This document shows positions 9,658 to 18,454 of a stretch of DNA of 64,000 nucleotides, in pieces; within the stretch, counting starts at the first letter, position 1; every line of letters begins with the position of its first letter. The notes under the pieces are model-generated. The model was not told the DNA's origin, made no database searches, and saw only the letters and a list, made by a program, of their open reading frames with translations. Source of the stretch: Teredinibacter turnerae T7901. Lineage in GTDB: Bacteria > Pseudomonadota > Gammaproteobacteria > Pseudomonadales > Cellvibrionaceae. The position numbers and the translations under genes are program-made. The stretch spans positions 3,283,125-3,347,124 of the forward strand of contig NC_012997.1 of NCBI RefSeq assembly GCF_000023025.1, written 5' to 3'.

Positions 9658-10194
9658 ATGACCGCACAACGTATCTCTGCGACAAATTTTCTGTCGCTTC
9701 ACAACGCCAACCAACTGGGTGATTCCGTAGTACTTGATATTCGTAGCCCCGCTGAAGTCCAGCGTGAATCCATCGGGGGCTGTGTTTGCCTTCCTCTACA
9801 GCAGCTCGACGAAGCCTCTTTGCGGGCACAAGTCGCGGCCGAGAACAGCTGTAAAGTCTATCTTTTGTGCCAGAGTGGGATGCGCGCCGATATGGCCGTG
9901 AGACAGCTCGGCCAGTTATCTGGCATTGAGTGGGTGATTGTGGACGGAGGGCTTAATGGCATCAAAAACGCTGGCGGTGCCGTTACCCGAGGCGAGCGCA
10001 ACACCCTGCCACTGGAGCGCCAGGTGCGCATCGCCGCGGGCCTGGTCATTGTTAGCGGTGTCGCGCTGGGGTATGCACTCAATCCAGCACTCTATGCTGT
10101 TTCCGGTGCAGTGGGTGCGGGCTTGATATTCGCCGGTATTACCGACCGCTGCGGGCTGGCATTTCTGCTGGCGCGCATGCCGTGGAATACCTAG
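9658..10194 (+). CDS. Rhodanese with C-terminal membrane anchor (YgaP-like)
   Basis: The predicted 178-residue sulfurtransferase has an N-terminal rhodanese domain (VVLDIRSPAEV near residue 24) whose active-site loop is CQSGMR at about 71-76, carrying the persulfide-forming Cys. After about residue 120 come two hydrophobic helices, the DUF2892 membrane hairpin found in E. coli YgaP. It probably sits in the inner membrane with the rhodanese domain in the cytoplasm. It forms an operon with the ArsR-type gene upstream and is closed by a strong terminator downstream. A role in sulfide/persulfide handling follows from family and context. Confidence 0.92.
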   Translation: MTAQRISATNFLSLHNANQLGDSVVLDIRSPAEVQRESIGGCVCLPLQQLDEASLRAQVAAENSCKVYLLCQSGMRADMAVRQLGQLSGIEWVIVDGGLNGIKNAGGAVTRGERNTLPLERQVRIAAGLVIVSGVALGYALNPALYAVSGAVGAGLIFAGITDRCGLAFLLARMPWNT

Positions 10195-10237
10195 CTCCAA
10201 TCATTTCGATGGTTACCGCGCACTCACAGGTGAGCAC

Positions 10238-10265
10238 AAACCGGGGGCTATTCGCCCCCGGTTTT
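10238..10265 (+). terminator. Rho-independent terminator of the arsR-rhodanese operon
   Basis: AAACCGGGGGC (10238-10248) pairs with GCCCCCGGTTT (10254-10264), with a five-base loop (TATTC) and a short T run. It lies 43 bases after the rhodanese stop. Confidence 0.88.
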
Positions 10266-10480
10266 ACGTTTGGCAAATTCTCCTGCATCACGTCAATCTC
10301 AGGTAAACAATGGCACTTCGCTCTAAGTTATACTGCGCCACCGAACAGGTTGGTATAGATGAAGTGGACGCCTTTGGGAGCTCAGTGCCTGATTTTGTGA
10401 CGCTTTCCGGTCGACCGAAAGCGCAAGACCGCAAACCACCACCTGCCGAACTTTTTTGACTGCCCCGTTAGGAACCCAAA

Positions 10481-11149
10481 ATGATAGTGCTTCTCGTGGA
10501 AGACAATCGCGATCTCGCGGCCAGTGTACTGGATTACCTGGAGCTACAAGACTTCGACTGTGACTATGCCGAACGCGGTGATCACGCGCTGGAGTTGTGT
10601 AGAGATAACACCTACGATGCGATGATTCTGGACATTATGATGCCTGGAATCGATGGGCTCAGTTTATGTAAAACTCTGCGCGAGCACGGCAACAACGCAC
10701 CGGTCATTATGTTGACTGCTCGAGACACACTCGATGACAAACTCGCCGGTTTCGATGCTGGAGCGGACGACTACCTGGTAAAACCTTTCGACCTACCTGA
10801 GCTCGCCGCTCGCCTGCGTGCGATCACCAAGCGTAAAGTTTCCAGTGGCTCGTCGCTTAAAGTCGCAGACCTGGAGGTCAATCTGGATAATCACCAAGTG
10901 ACCCGCCAGGGCAAGTTGATTGACCTGTCCCCGGCCTGCTGGAAACTGCTGGTCGCACTAATTCAGGCGAGCCCACGTGTACTGTCGAGGTTTGAGCTGG
11001 AAAATGTGCTCTGGAAAGACAGCCCGCCCGACTCTGAAGCCTTGAAATCTCACCTGTACACCCTGCGCAAGCTGGTAGACAAGCCCTTTGAAAACCCTTT
11101 GATCCATACCCTGCGCGGTGTCGGAGTGGCGCTACGTGATAACACCTAA
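10481..11149 (+). CDS. OmpR/PhoB-family response regulator
   Basis: The 222-residue DNA-binding regulator has a receiver domain at 1-115 with acidic pocket residues near the N terminus (VEDNRD), phospho-acceptor Asp in MILDIMMPG at about residue 51, and the conserved Lys in LVKPFD near 104. The winged helix follows (DLSPACWKLLVALIQ, then SHLYTLRKLVDKPF). It overlaps the downstream kinase gene, so the two are co-translated. The genes after it suggest control of uptake of the transporter's ligand; that is inferred from position only. Confidence 0.95.
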   Translation: MIVLLVEDNRDLAASVLDYLELQDFDCDYAERGDHALELCRDNTYDAMILDIMMPGIDGLSLCKTLREHGNNAPVIMLTARDTLDDKLAGFDAGADDYLVKPFDLPELAARLRAITKRKVSSGSSLKVADLEVNLDNHQVTRQGKLIDLSPACWKLLVALIQASPRVLSRFELENVLWKDSPPDSEALKSHLYTLRKLVDKPFENPLIHTLRGVGVALRDNT

Positions 11150-12446
11150 GTGCCAAACCTCTTTGCGCGCTCGAATTGGTAAGATCGTACTCATATTCTC
11201 GATTTTATTGGTTTCCTTCTACACCACCATGCTAGCCATGTTGTACGAATGGGGTCTCGCCGACGCGACCCACGGCATCGTGTGGCAGGAAGCTCATTTG
11301 TTTCAGCAGGCTTACGCGAAAGACCCGAATGCCCCCCTGCCCCATACCCGCTCTATTCGCGGATTCATTGGTGAAGAGAACCTGCCGGAAGAGGTCACCC
11401 GCTGGTTTCCACCCAGCAAATGGAAAAACTGGAGCCCTAAAGAAGAAGGACTACTGTATCGATTCCAGAAAAATGAAGGCGCGGAGTCCCACTACCATTT
11501 GCTGATTTCTCCGCTGCCAAATACTGATAAGCGGTTTTTCGTGTACTACAACATCACCGTGGCAGATGAGATAGCCGCCAAGGTATGGCACAAATTCAAA
11601 ATACTCGCGTTCGTTGGCGGCATCCTCGTAGTGGCCATGCTGGTGGTATTTCGCGCAACAATTGCGCGTTCTCTTCGCCCGATCAGCAGTTTGTCACGCT
11701 GGATTGAAAACCTGGACCAGAAAAACCCCCCGCACGATTTACCCCGTGACATCCAGGCAGACGAAATTGGGCAAATGGCTGGCAGCCTCTACAGTGCCTT
11801 GCAGCGCATCCATCAGTACAACGAACGCGAACGTAAATTTTTGCGCAACGCCAGCCATGAATTGCGCACACCAATCGCGATTATTCGCAACGCGATGGAT
11901 GTTCTCGAACACAAACGCAAGTTAGGCAACGACAATATTGATTGCCTGCTGCAGCGGATACGCCGCGCCGGTGACACAATGAAGTCGGTCACAGAGGCGA
12001 TCTTGTGGCTGGCAGTAGAAGACTACGCGCCACCAACCAGCGAAAATACCAACCTGCGACGCCTCGTTGAAGAGATTGTCGCAGCCAACGAGAACCTCAA
12101 TGCCGGCAAGCAGGTCACGGTCAGCACGGAGCTCAACCAGCTGGAGCCGCGCCATATACAGAGCTCGTTGGCGCATATTGTGTTGGATAATCTGATCCGC
12201 AATGCATTCCAGCACTGTACCGATGGCGAAATTCAAATACGCGCACTCAATGCCTCCACTCTGGAAGTCATTAACCCCCATCACGCTTACAGTGCAACTG
12301 ATAAAAACCAGGATATTGCAGAAGCGATCGCCACCGGCAGCTTTGGCCTGGGCCTGGCGCTGGTGAAAACCATCACTGAACGACAGGGCTGGCTATTCGA
12401 ATTCCATCTCGGTCAGGAGGAGGCTGTGGCACGGGTAAGCCTCTGA
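11136..12446 (+). CDS. Sensor histidine kinase with degenerate G1 box
   Basis: This inner-membrane kinase is partner of the regulator just upstream. I favour GTG 11136 (436 residues), with GGAG nine bases before it; GTG 11118 is possible. TM1 is near residues 12-35, a periplasmic sensor of about 125 residues follows, and TM2 spans roughly FKILAFVGGILVVAMLVV. HAMP follows, then the phospho-His motif ASHELRTP at about residue 241. The N box is present (LDNLIRNAFQH), as is GSFGLGLALV. The usual D-x-G of the G1 box is replaced by an Asn-containing stretch (LEVINPHH). The signal is unknown. Confidence 0.93.
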   Translation: MITPKCQTSLRARIGKIVLIFSILLVSFYTTMLAMLYEWGLADATHGIVWQEAHLFQQAYAKDPNAPLPHTRSIRGFIGEENLPEEVTRWFPPSKWKNWSPKEEGLLYRFQKNEGAESHYHLLISPLPNTDKRFFVYYNITVADEIAAKVWHKFKILAFVGGILVVAMLVVFRATIARSLRPISSLSRWIENLDQKNPPHDLPRDIQADEIGQMAGSLYSALQRIHQYNERERKFLRNASHELRTPIAIIRNAMDVLEHKRKLGNDNIDCLLQRIRRAGDTMKSVTEAILWLAVEDYAPPTSENTNLRRLVEEIVAANENLNAGKQVTVSTELNQLEPRHIQSSLAHIVLDNLIRNAFQHCTDGEIQIRALNASTLEVINPHHAYSATDKNQDIAEAIATGSFGLGLALVKTITERQGWLFEFHLGQEEAVARVSL

Positions 12447-12480
12447 TCAAGAACGCTTTACCGCGCCGAACTTTGTAATA

Positions 12481-12517
12481 CGCGCCACAATTCATCATTT
12501 TGGCGCGCAATTTATTT
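12481..12517 (+). terminator. Possible terminator after the two-component system
   Basis: CGCGCCA (12481-12487) pairs with TGGCGCG (12501-12507), followed by a T-rich stretch (AATTTATTTT). The loop is 13 bases, longer than ideal. It would partly separate the kinase gene from the binding-protein gene. Confidence 0.5.
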
Positions 12518-12582
12518 TCCGAATCGGTATCTTTTTCACTAAACTAGTGGGAAGGCAACCGAATTGGAACTGACCGCGTACT

Positions 12583-13533
12583 TTGTTTAATTCTTTTTCT
12601 CTCCTAACTACGCACGTCCTCCGGCACTGGCGATGGCTGGCTGTCGCTCTATTCTGGTCCTGTACGGTATACGGCAGCCAACAAGAGCCGCTCCATATAA
12701 AACTCCCTATTGCTCCTTCCGATGCGGTCTATAGCGAACACGATGTCTACCACAAAGCGGTGATCCGGCTAATCCTGGAAAAAACCGGACGCCCGTTCAC
12801 GATTACACCAATTTCTATACCCGCGCTACCGGCGAGCCGCGTCGCACGATACCTCGATTCCAATTTGTTCAATATTGTCGCCATCCACACAGATGCGCAA
12901 AAAGAGCGCGAGTTGCGGCCAATTCGCTACCCGGTGTATCGCGGTTTGAGTGGTTGGCGGTTGTTATTGATTCGCTCCGATGCGCAATCACGGTTTGCGA
13001 ACATTAGAACACTGCCGCAGCTCGAGTCGCTGGTCGCAGGTATGGGCAATGACTGGCCAGACACCTTGACCCTGCAAGACGCCGGTTTTACTGTGCAAAC
13101 CGCCCCCCATCGCGACAACCTCCTCAAAATGCTGGACCACGGGCGAATCGATTTTTTCCCTCGTGGAATCTATGAAATCTGGTCTGAGCTGCCATCGGCC
13201 GAGGCATCGGGGCTGGTAATGGAGCAAACGCTGGCACTGCGCTACCCTACGGCATTTTACTTTTACGTAAGCCGCACCAATGAAGAACTAGCGCAACTAC
13301 TCGAGAGAGGCTTCGAAAAAGCCATTGCAGATGGGTCGTTTCAAGAGTTGTTCTTTCGTACCTATGGTGAGCCAATTCTAAAGGCCAATCTCGCTGACAG
13401 ACGCATACTCAAGGTTCCCAACAAACATTTGCCCCCGCAAACACCGCTCAGCGACAAACGGCTCTGGTTTTCACCCGGGGAGCTGAGCGACGCAAAGGTA
13501 CGCAATGGGCGTGCAGCACAGGTGCAAAAGTAA
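12583..13533 (+). CDS. Periplasmic solute-binding-protein-like protein, paralogue of 1266-2207
   Basis: The 316-residue product appears to start at TTG 12583: an in-frame stop at 12571 and the absence of any ATG near the leader leave no better choice. The leader (basic HVLRHWRW, hydrophobic VALFWSC, then VYGS) directs it to the periplasm. The fold is SBP_bac_3-like, with KMLDHGRIDFFPRGIYEIW as its most characteristic block, shared with the first gene of the window. It lies between the two-component genes and the PhnCDE-like transporter, all on the same strand, so it could be a periplasmic ligand sensor or a second receptor for that transporter. The ligand is unknown. Confidence 0.75.
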   Translation: MFNSFSLLTTHVLRHWRWLAVALFWSCTVYGSQQEPLHIKLPIAPSDAVYSEHDVYHKAVIRLILEKTGRPFTITPISIPALPASRVARYLDSNLFNIVAIHTDAQKERELRPIRYPVYRGLSGWRLLLIRSDAQSRFANIRTLPQLESLVAGMGNDWPDTLTLQDAGFTVQTAPHRDNLLKMLDHGRIDFFPRGIYEIWSELPSAEASGLVMEQTLALRYPTAFYFYVSRTNEELAQLLERGFEKAIADGSFQELFFRTYGEPILKANLADRRILKVPNKHLPPQTPLSDKRLWFSPGELSDAKVRNGRAAQVQK

Positions 13534-13611
13534 AAGCCCTGCAACTTACCCGTGAATCCAGCAAGCGTGTACAATTCCGCCAATTGACACAAAAACACGG
13601 AGTAATTCAGG

Positions 13612-14478
13612 GTGACGCGACACAAACTATGCACACATCTCCTGGTAATCAGCTTCTGCCTGCTTGCCTTCGCCGCAAACGCAACCACCTTTACGTTCAC
13701 TGCAATTCCAGATGAAGACGAATCACGCCTGGTAGCGCGCTTCGGAGCGGTAGCAGATTATCTGTCTGAGGAGTTGGGGGTAGAGGTTAACTACATCCCT
13801 GTTAAGTCTTACGCAGCAGCGGTTACCGCATTTCGCAACGGGCAGGTACAACTGGCCTGGTTTGGCGGCCTTTCTGGCGTGCAAGCCCGGCTTCAGGTGC
13901 CAGGATCGGTGGCCTTAGCCCAGGGGTATGAAGATCAGTTTTTCAAAACATATCTCATCGCAAACACCCGTACCGGGCTCACCCGATCAAAAAAATTCCC
14001 GGCAGCGATAAAAGGTAAAACCTTTACCTTTGGCTCGAAAGGATCCACTTCTGGACGCTTGATGCCGGAATACTATATCCGTGAATTTTTCGAGCAGCCT
14101 CCACAAAGGGTATTCTCTCGCGTCGGCTTCTCCGGTGATCACAGCATGACCATTGCGCAGGTCCAGGCGGGCGCGTTCGACGTGGGCGCAGTCAATTATC
14201 TGGTGTGGGAATCGGAACTTGCCGCCGGAAAAGTTGACCTGCAAAAAGTCCGCGTAATCTGGGAAACCCCGGATTATCCCGACTATCAATGGACATTGCG
14301 TGGCGACGCCGACAAGCAGTTTGGTGCAGGCTTTGCCAATAAGGTAAAACGCGCGCTCGTGGAAATGAACGACCCGGAACTACTGGCGAGCTTTCCGCGT
14401 AAATCTTTTGTACCGGCCGATAACAGTGATTACACCGCGATAGAAGAGACTGCTCGCGCAATTCAATTGATTCGATGA
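13612..14478 (+). CDS. PhnD-like periplasmic substrate-binding protein of an ABC transporter
   Basis: The 288-residue binding protein belongs to the phosphate/phosphite/phosphonate (PhnD) family. It starts at GTG 13612 behind GGAG at 13599-13602. A signal peptide (LLVISFCLLAFAANA) is followed by TAIPDEDESRLVARFGAVADYLSEELG, the usual PhnD opening, then AWFGGLSGVQAR and the GSKGSTSGRLMPEYY ligand loop. Its stop overlaps the ATPase start by four bases (ATGA). PhnD relatives bind varied ligands, and no phosphonate-degradation gene is near, so the ligand should be left open. Confidence 0.88.
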   Translation: MTRHKLCTHLLVISFCLLAFAANATTFTFTAIPDEDESRLVARFGAVADYLSEELGVEVNYIPVKSYAAAVTAFRNGQVQLAWFGGLSGVQARLQVPGSVALAQGYEDQFFKTYLIANTRTGLTRSKKFPAAIKGKTFTFGSKGSTSGRLMPEYYIREFFEQPPQRVFSRVGFSGDHSMTIAQVQAGAFDVGAVNYLVWESELAAGKVDLQKVRVIWETPDYPDYQWTLRGDADKQFGAGFANKVKRALVEMNDPELLASFPRKSFVPADNSDYTAIEETARAIQLIR

Positions 14479-15146
14479 GCGAAGCGTTAATCCAGCTCTC
14501 AGAATTTTCCTACCGCACAAACAACCAAACGCTGCTTCGGGAGATTGAACTGACCATCTCTCCCGAAGACAAAGTCGCGTTGGTCGGGCCGAGCGGTGCA
14601 GGAAAATCCACACTGTTGCACTGCCTTTACGAGCGCATACATGTTCACGCTGCCTTGTGCCCACAACAATTGGGTTTGGTCGAAAGCCTGTCCACGTACC
14701 ACAATATTTACATGGGGCGGCTTGATCACCACAACGCCCTGTACAATCTCTGGAATCTCGTTCACCCGTGGCGCCACCACAAAACCGCTATCGCACAACT
14801 GTGCCGAGAGTTCTCTCTACCTGACCGCATATGGCAACCGGTTTCGCAGCTTTCCGGTGGTGAGCAGCAGCGCGTAGCTCTCGCCCGAGCCTGCTACGCC
14901 AGCAAGCCTGTCTTTATTGGCGATGAGCCACTCTCCAGTCTGGATCCAGAACTGCGGGAGCGGCTACTGGCGCAACTCCTTGCCCGCCATCCCACCGTGA
15001 TTATGTCGCTCCACGCGCCGGAATTGGCAACCCGGTATTTTCAGCGAGTGATCGGTTTGCGCGCTGGATGTATTGTGTTTGATAAGGCTGCTACTGATAT
15101 ATCCCCTGCCGAACTCGACGACCTGTACAGTGCAGAGATTTCTTAA
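14475..15146 (+). CDS. ABC transporter ATP-binding protein (PhnC-like)
   Basis: This 223-residue cytoplasmic ATPase energises the transporter. Walker A is GPSGAGKST at about 37-45, the signature is LSGGEQQRVALARA, and Walker B is PVFIGDEPLSSLDPE. The switch His lies in IMSLHAPELA. It overlaps the binding-protein gene by four bases and the permease gene by 17 bases, so translation is coupled across the three genes. It is shorter than typical PhnC (about 260 residues). Confidence 0.92.
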   Translation: MSEALIQLSEFSYRTNNQTLLREIELTISPEDKVALVGPSGAGKSTLLHCLYERIHVHAALCPQQLGLVESLSTYHNIYMGRLDHHNALYNLWNLVHPWRHHKTAIAQLCREFSLPDRIWQPVSQLSGGEQQRVALARACYASKPVFIGDEPLSSLDPELRERLLAQLLARHPTVIMSLHAPELATRYFQRVIGLRAGCIVFDKAATDISPAELDDLYSAEIS

Positions 15147-16593
15147 TCAACTGAAAGCAGCACCGCTACGCGCAATAAGCGTGGGGTTCGTGCTCTTGGC
15201 CGCAGTGTTGATGCCTGCGGCAGATCTCCAGATTTATGCTTCAAACCCCTGGCAGGAATTTGGGCGAATGGGTGTCGGCCTAATAACGCCTCGCTGGGAA
15301 TCGTTGACCGAGTTAGCCATGGCAATCGCACAGACGGTCGCTTTTGCGTTACTCGGTGTCGTCGGTTCCGTAATTGCTGGTCTCGCACTCACCCGTTTTT
15401 ATCATCTGCGAATTGTGCGCGTGTTTTGCGCCAGTATACGCGCGGTGCACGAGCTGTTCTGGGCATTGATTTTTATGCAGGTATTTGGCTTGTCCGCGTT
15501 AACAGGGTTACTGGCCATTGCACTGCCATACAGCGGAATATTTGCTAAAGTTTTTAGCGAAATATTCAGTCAACAGCCAGTGCTCCCGGCAATTAGTGTT
15601 GCGGGGAAAAGCAATAAACTCCCGTTCAGCGCGTGGCTATATACCCAGTTTGCACAGGCACTTCCGCAAATACGCAGCTACACGCGCTACCGTTTCGAAT
15701 GCGCGTTGCGCTCCAGCACTTTGCTCGGCTTTGTCGGCCTACCAACACTGGGATTTTATTTTGAAACCGCGTTTAAACAGGGACAGTATTCAGAAGCAGC
15801 CTGTCTACTGTGGTGCTTTTATTTAGTGATCGCGAGTTTGCGCTACTGGCTGCACTGGCGAATAATCCCGCTGTACATCATCGCCGCCTGGTTAATTCTC
15901 CCGGAAAGTCCCCCGTTAATTAACAGCTACGTCTGGCAGTTTTTCAGCCGTGATATTTGGCCAGTCGAACTCATCCAGGGGGATTATCTCGGCGCCCTGC
16001 ACTGGTATGGGGTGGAACTGCGAGAGACGATTTTCCCGGCAGCGGCTTACACCTTAATTATTTCCATTATCGCGCTGGTAGCCACGGGTTTGCTCACGCT
16101 GCTACTTTACCCGGCAGCAAGCAACAAATTCGCCGGCAGATTTACTTTTTTAGGGCACGCAGTCTTACTTTTTTTTCGCTCGACGCCAGAATTCGTGCTT
16201 GCATTCGTTTTACTTCTGCTTTTTGGGCCATCAGCATTGCCCGCAATTATCGCGTTGGCCATCCATAACAGTGGCCTGATCAGCTATTTAATCGCTCGAC
16301 ACAGCAACGACCTTTCTCTGCGGCCGGATGCGCTGCGCGGTTTAAATTTGTATTGCTACGAAGTTACCCCCAGGCTGTACCCGGCGTTTATGGGGTTACT
16401 GCTGTATCGCTGGGAAGTCATCATGCGTGAAACCGCCATACTCGGTATTCTGGGTGTCACCACACTGGGCTTTTATGTTGATTCGGCGTTCGAGGAAATT
16501 CGCTACGACCGGGCACTTTTACTGGTCGCCACCGCGGCGTTCATGAATATAATCGTCGATAGCCTCTCACGCAGATTGGCGAGAGCATGCTGA
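15130..16593 (+). CDS. Fused double permease of a PhnE-like ABC transporter
   Basis: This inner-membrane protein of about 487 residues has many hydrophobic segments and two PhnE-like halves in one chain. The first half contains RYRFECALRSSTLLGFVGLPTLGFY and the second LYRWEVIMRETAILGILGVTTLGFY; each is the loop that contacts the ATPase. Most PhnE proteins have one such unit and act as dimers; here one polypeptide would make the whole pore. GTG 15130 is the likely start, inside the ATPase gene; the frame is open from 15073. It ends the transporter operon. Confidence 0.88.
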   Translation: MQRFLNQLKAAPLRAISVGFVLLAAVLMPAADLQIYASNPWQEFGRMGVGLITPRWESLTELAMAIAQTVAFALLGVVGSVIAGLALTRFYHLRIVRVFCASIRAVHELFWALIFMQVFGLSALTGLLAIALPYSGIFAKVFSEIFSQQPVLPAISVAGKSNKLPFSAWLYTQFAQALPQIRSYTRYRFECALRSSTLLGFVGLPTLGFYFETAFKQGQYSEAACLLWCFYLVIASLRYWLHWRIIPLYIIAAWLILPESPPLINSYVWQFFSRDIWPVELIQGDYLGALHWYGVELRETIFPAAAYTLIISIIALVATGLLTLLLYPAASNKFAGRFTFLGHAVLLFFRSTPEFVLAFVLLLLFGPSALPAIIALAIHNSGLISYLIARHSNDLSLRPDALRGLNLYCYEVTPRLYPAFMGLLLYRWEVIMRETAILGILGVTTLGFYVDSAFEEIRYDRALLLVATAAFMNIIVDSLSRRLARAC

Positions 16594-16631
16594 AGCAAGC
16601 TTTCAAAAATGCGTGTCAGGGAGAGAACAGG

Positions 16632-16732
16632 GGCGCGCTTAAACGCGCCGCCCGTGACCGAAAGGAGCGCGATTAAATAAATAGGCCAGTTAATCGCCGG
16701 GCAAATAGCCGGAAGTCGAAAACTACCGGCTA
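16632..16732. other. Two hairpins between converging genes
   Basis: GGCGCG (16632-16637) pairs with CGCGCC (16644-16649), and TAGCCGG (16706-16712) pairs with CCGGCTA (16726-16732). Both lie between the permease end and the lipoprotein end. Neither has a U-tract, so transcription termination is possible but not shown. Confidence 0.45.
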
Positions 16733-16760
16733 ATCGAGCTTGTATTTATCCCACTGAATA

Positions 16761-18434
16761 TTAAATGCCGACACGGGAAGGCAGGCGGGCTACACATTCA
16801 TCGTCAGAACGCGGAAGTTCCAGAAAGGTTTCCAACCCGTTTTCTGTAACCCAATCCCTAATCTCACCCTCAAAGTCGAACCGCAACGCAAACCGTGGTT
16901 CCCCGTCAACGGTAAGATACCCTGCTGGCTTGATAATCGCCTGATAGGTTGCCCCTAAAAAGGTGATCGTGGTCAGGATTGAATAGGATTCACCGCTTTC
17001 ACTCGCTCCAAGCATGCTCCAAAACCCATTAATTAGTGTTCCGCGGGTATTTCCCTCACCGAGGGTTCCGCTGGAATTTGCACCATCGATATATTTGGCA
17101 CAAGCGACCAATTCGCCTTCTACTTGATCTCCACTACCTTCGAAATAAAAGATGACTTCAATGTCTTTCAGATTATTTGGCGCAGAGCCAAGGTCGGTAT
17201 CCGACAGGCGGACTTTTTTCCCAGCAATTGCGTTAAAAGGCATTGCACCTTGCGGTAGGGTCACCGCGTCCTCAAAATCACCGCTTTCATCGAAATCGTC
17301 GCCCGTAAAATCATTGGCGACCAACCCGGAGACGTAGGCTGAATCAGAGGAAAGCGCATCTCGCAAAGCATCGACCAATTCCGATGAAGCATTCATCAGA
17401 AAGTCGAATGCGTTGGTGATTGAGGTATCGCTACCGTTATCGTCCCGCAGCGCTTTAATAATGATACTTTCGAGCAAACGTGCACTGCCACGCGCTTGCT
17501 CGCCGGTAATACTATTTGGCTGAGGGGGAATAATACGGTCTACGGCAGAAGGTAGCATCGCCGCAACGTCAGAAATACGAGTCGAGTCCAGAGTGTCATC
17601 GGGGATCGGTTGCGTAAGTTCCCGGCGATCGTAAATAGCGCGGATGCCATCTTCCGCACCTTGCACAACCCGATTCAGGTTGTCACTGATTCCCAGGAAG
17701 TTTGACGCGGTAGAATCCGACACTAACAGCGATTGGCCCATGCTACGATACACTTCCTGGGAAGCATCGTTTGGCGTGCCCAACTCGTCACCAATACTCT
17801 GATACGTGTCGGTTAAACGATCTGCAAGAAGAGTCACAATTTTGTGAACTTTAAGCGCGATATTCATCAGTTCTGGATCAACATTTTCCTCATCCAGATA
17901 ATCCACGTCCAAATCACTTTCTTCCAGCCCCAGCACTGTTAATAAACGCGCGCGATCTTCGGAATTATCCAGCAGAGTCACTAAGGTCGTGAGTGGCGAA
18001 ATCAGCATCTCGGTACGACCTGTGGAATTTACTTCTACCTTCCTCGCCATTTGACCTACAAAAGGTTCGCCAGTGCTCAGGTCGTAACCACTATCTACCC
18101 GCACGACCACTGGCGTGGCGTCTGTACGCAACACCAAACAAAATTCTTCTTGCGAGGCCGTCGCCGTATCCGCACAATAATTGGTATCTGTTTTCGGGTT
18201 GTAGCTGAAGTAGCCCTGATTATCGGTAAACGCCTTTGGCTCCCACGCATCGCGAGTTCCATTGTTGTTGGTATCGACGAACACTGTGGTACGCACCACG
18301 TGCCCATCAACCACTCGACCGGATAATTCTGCTTCAATATTGTAAGACCGACCTTCGTCCTGACCTGTTCCGCCACAACCTGTCAGCGATGCCGCTACGG
18401 CAAACGCTGAAAAAATAAGTTTTTTACTGAACAT
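16761..18434 (-). CDS. Outer-membrane lipoprotein of unknown function
   Basis: The 557-residue product has a lipoprotein signal peptide with lipobox LTGC (Cys at about residue 20). After it, a segment FVDTNNNGTRDAWEP followed by FTDNQGYFSY resembles the calcium-binding SdrB/Cna-B-like repeats seen in surface proteins. The rest is acidic, mostly helical by composition, and I recognise no enzyme motif. It follows the TraF_2-like barrel gene after 20 bases, with AGGA ahead of its ATG, so the two form an operon. A surface role with the barrel is inferred. Confidence 0.8.
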   Translation of the reverse strand: MFSKKLIFSAFAVAASLTGCGGTGQDEGRSYNIEAELSGRVVDGHVVRTTVFVDTNNNGTRDAWEPKAFTDNQGYFSYNPKTDTNYCADTATASQEEFCLVLRTDATPVVVRVDSGYDLSTGEPFVGQMARKVEVNSTGRTEMLISPLTTLVTLLDNSEDRARLLTVLGLEESDLDVDYLDEENVDPELMNIALKVHKIVTLLADRLTDTYQSIGDELGTPNDASQEVYRSMGQSLLVSDSTASNFLGISDNLNRVVQGAEDGIRAIYDRRELTQPIPDDTLDSTRISDVAAMLPSAVDRIIPPQPNSITGEQARGSARLLESIIIKALRDDNGSDTSITNAFDFLMNASSELVDALRDALSSDSAYVSGLVANDFTGDDFDESGDFEDAVTLPQGAMPFNAIAGKKVRLSDTDLGSAPNNLKDIEVIFYFEGSGDQVEGELVACAKYIDGANSSGTLGEGNTRGTLINGFWSMLGASESGESYSILTTITFLGATYQAIIKPAGYLTVDGEPRFALRFDFEGEIRDWVTENGLETFLELPRSDDECVARLPSRVGI

Positions 18435-18454
18435 ATTTAATTCCTACCGCTCTT

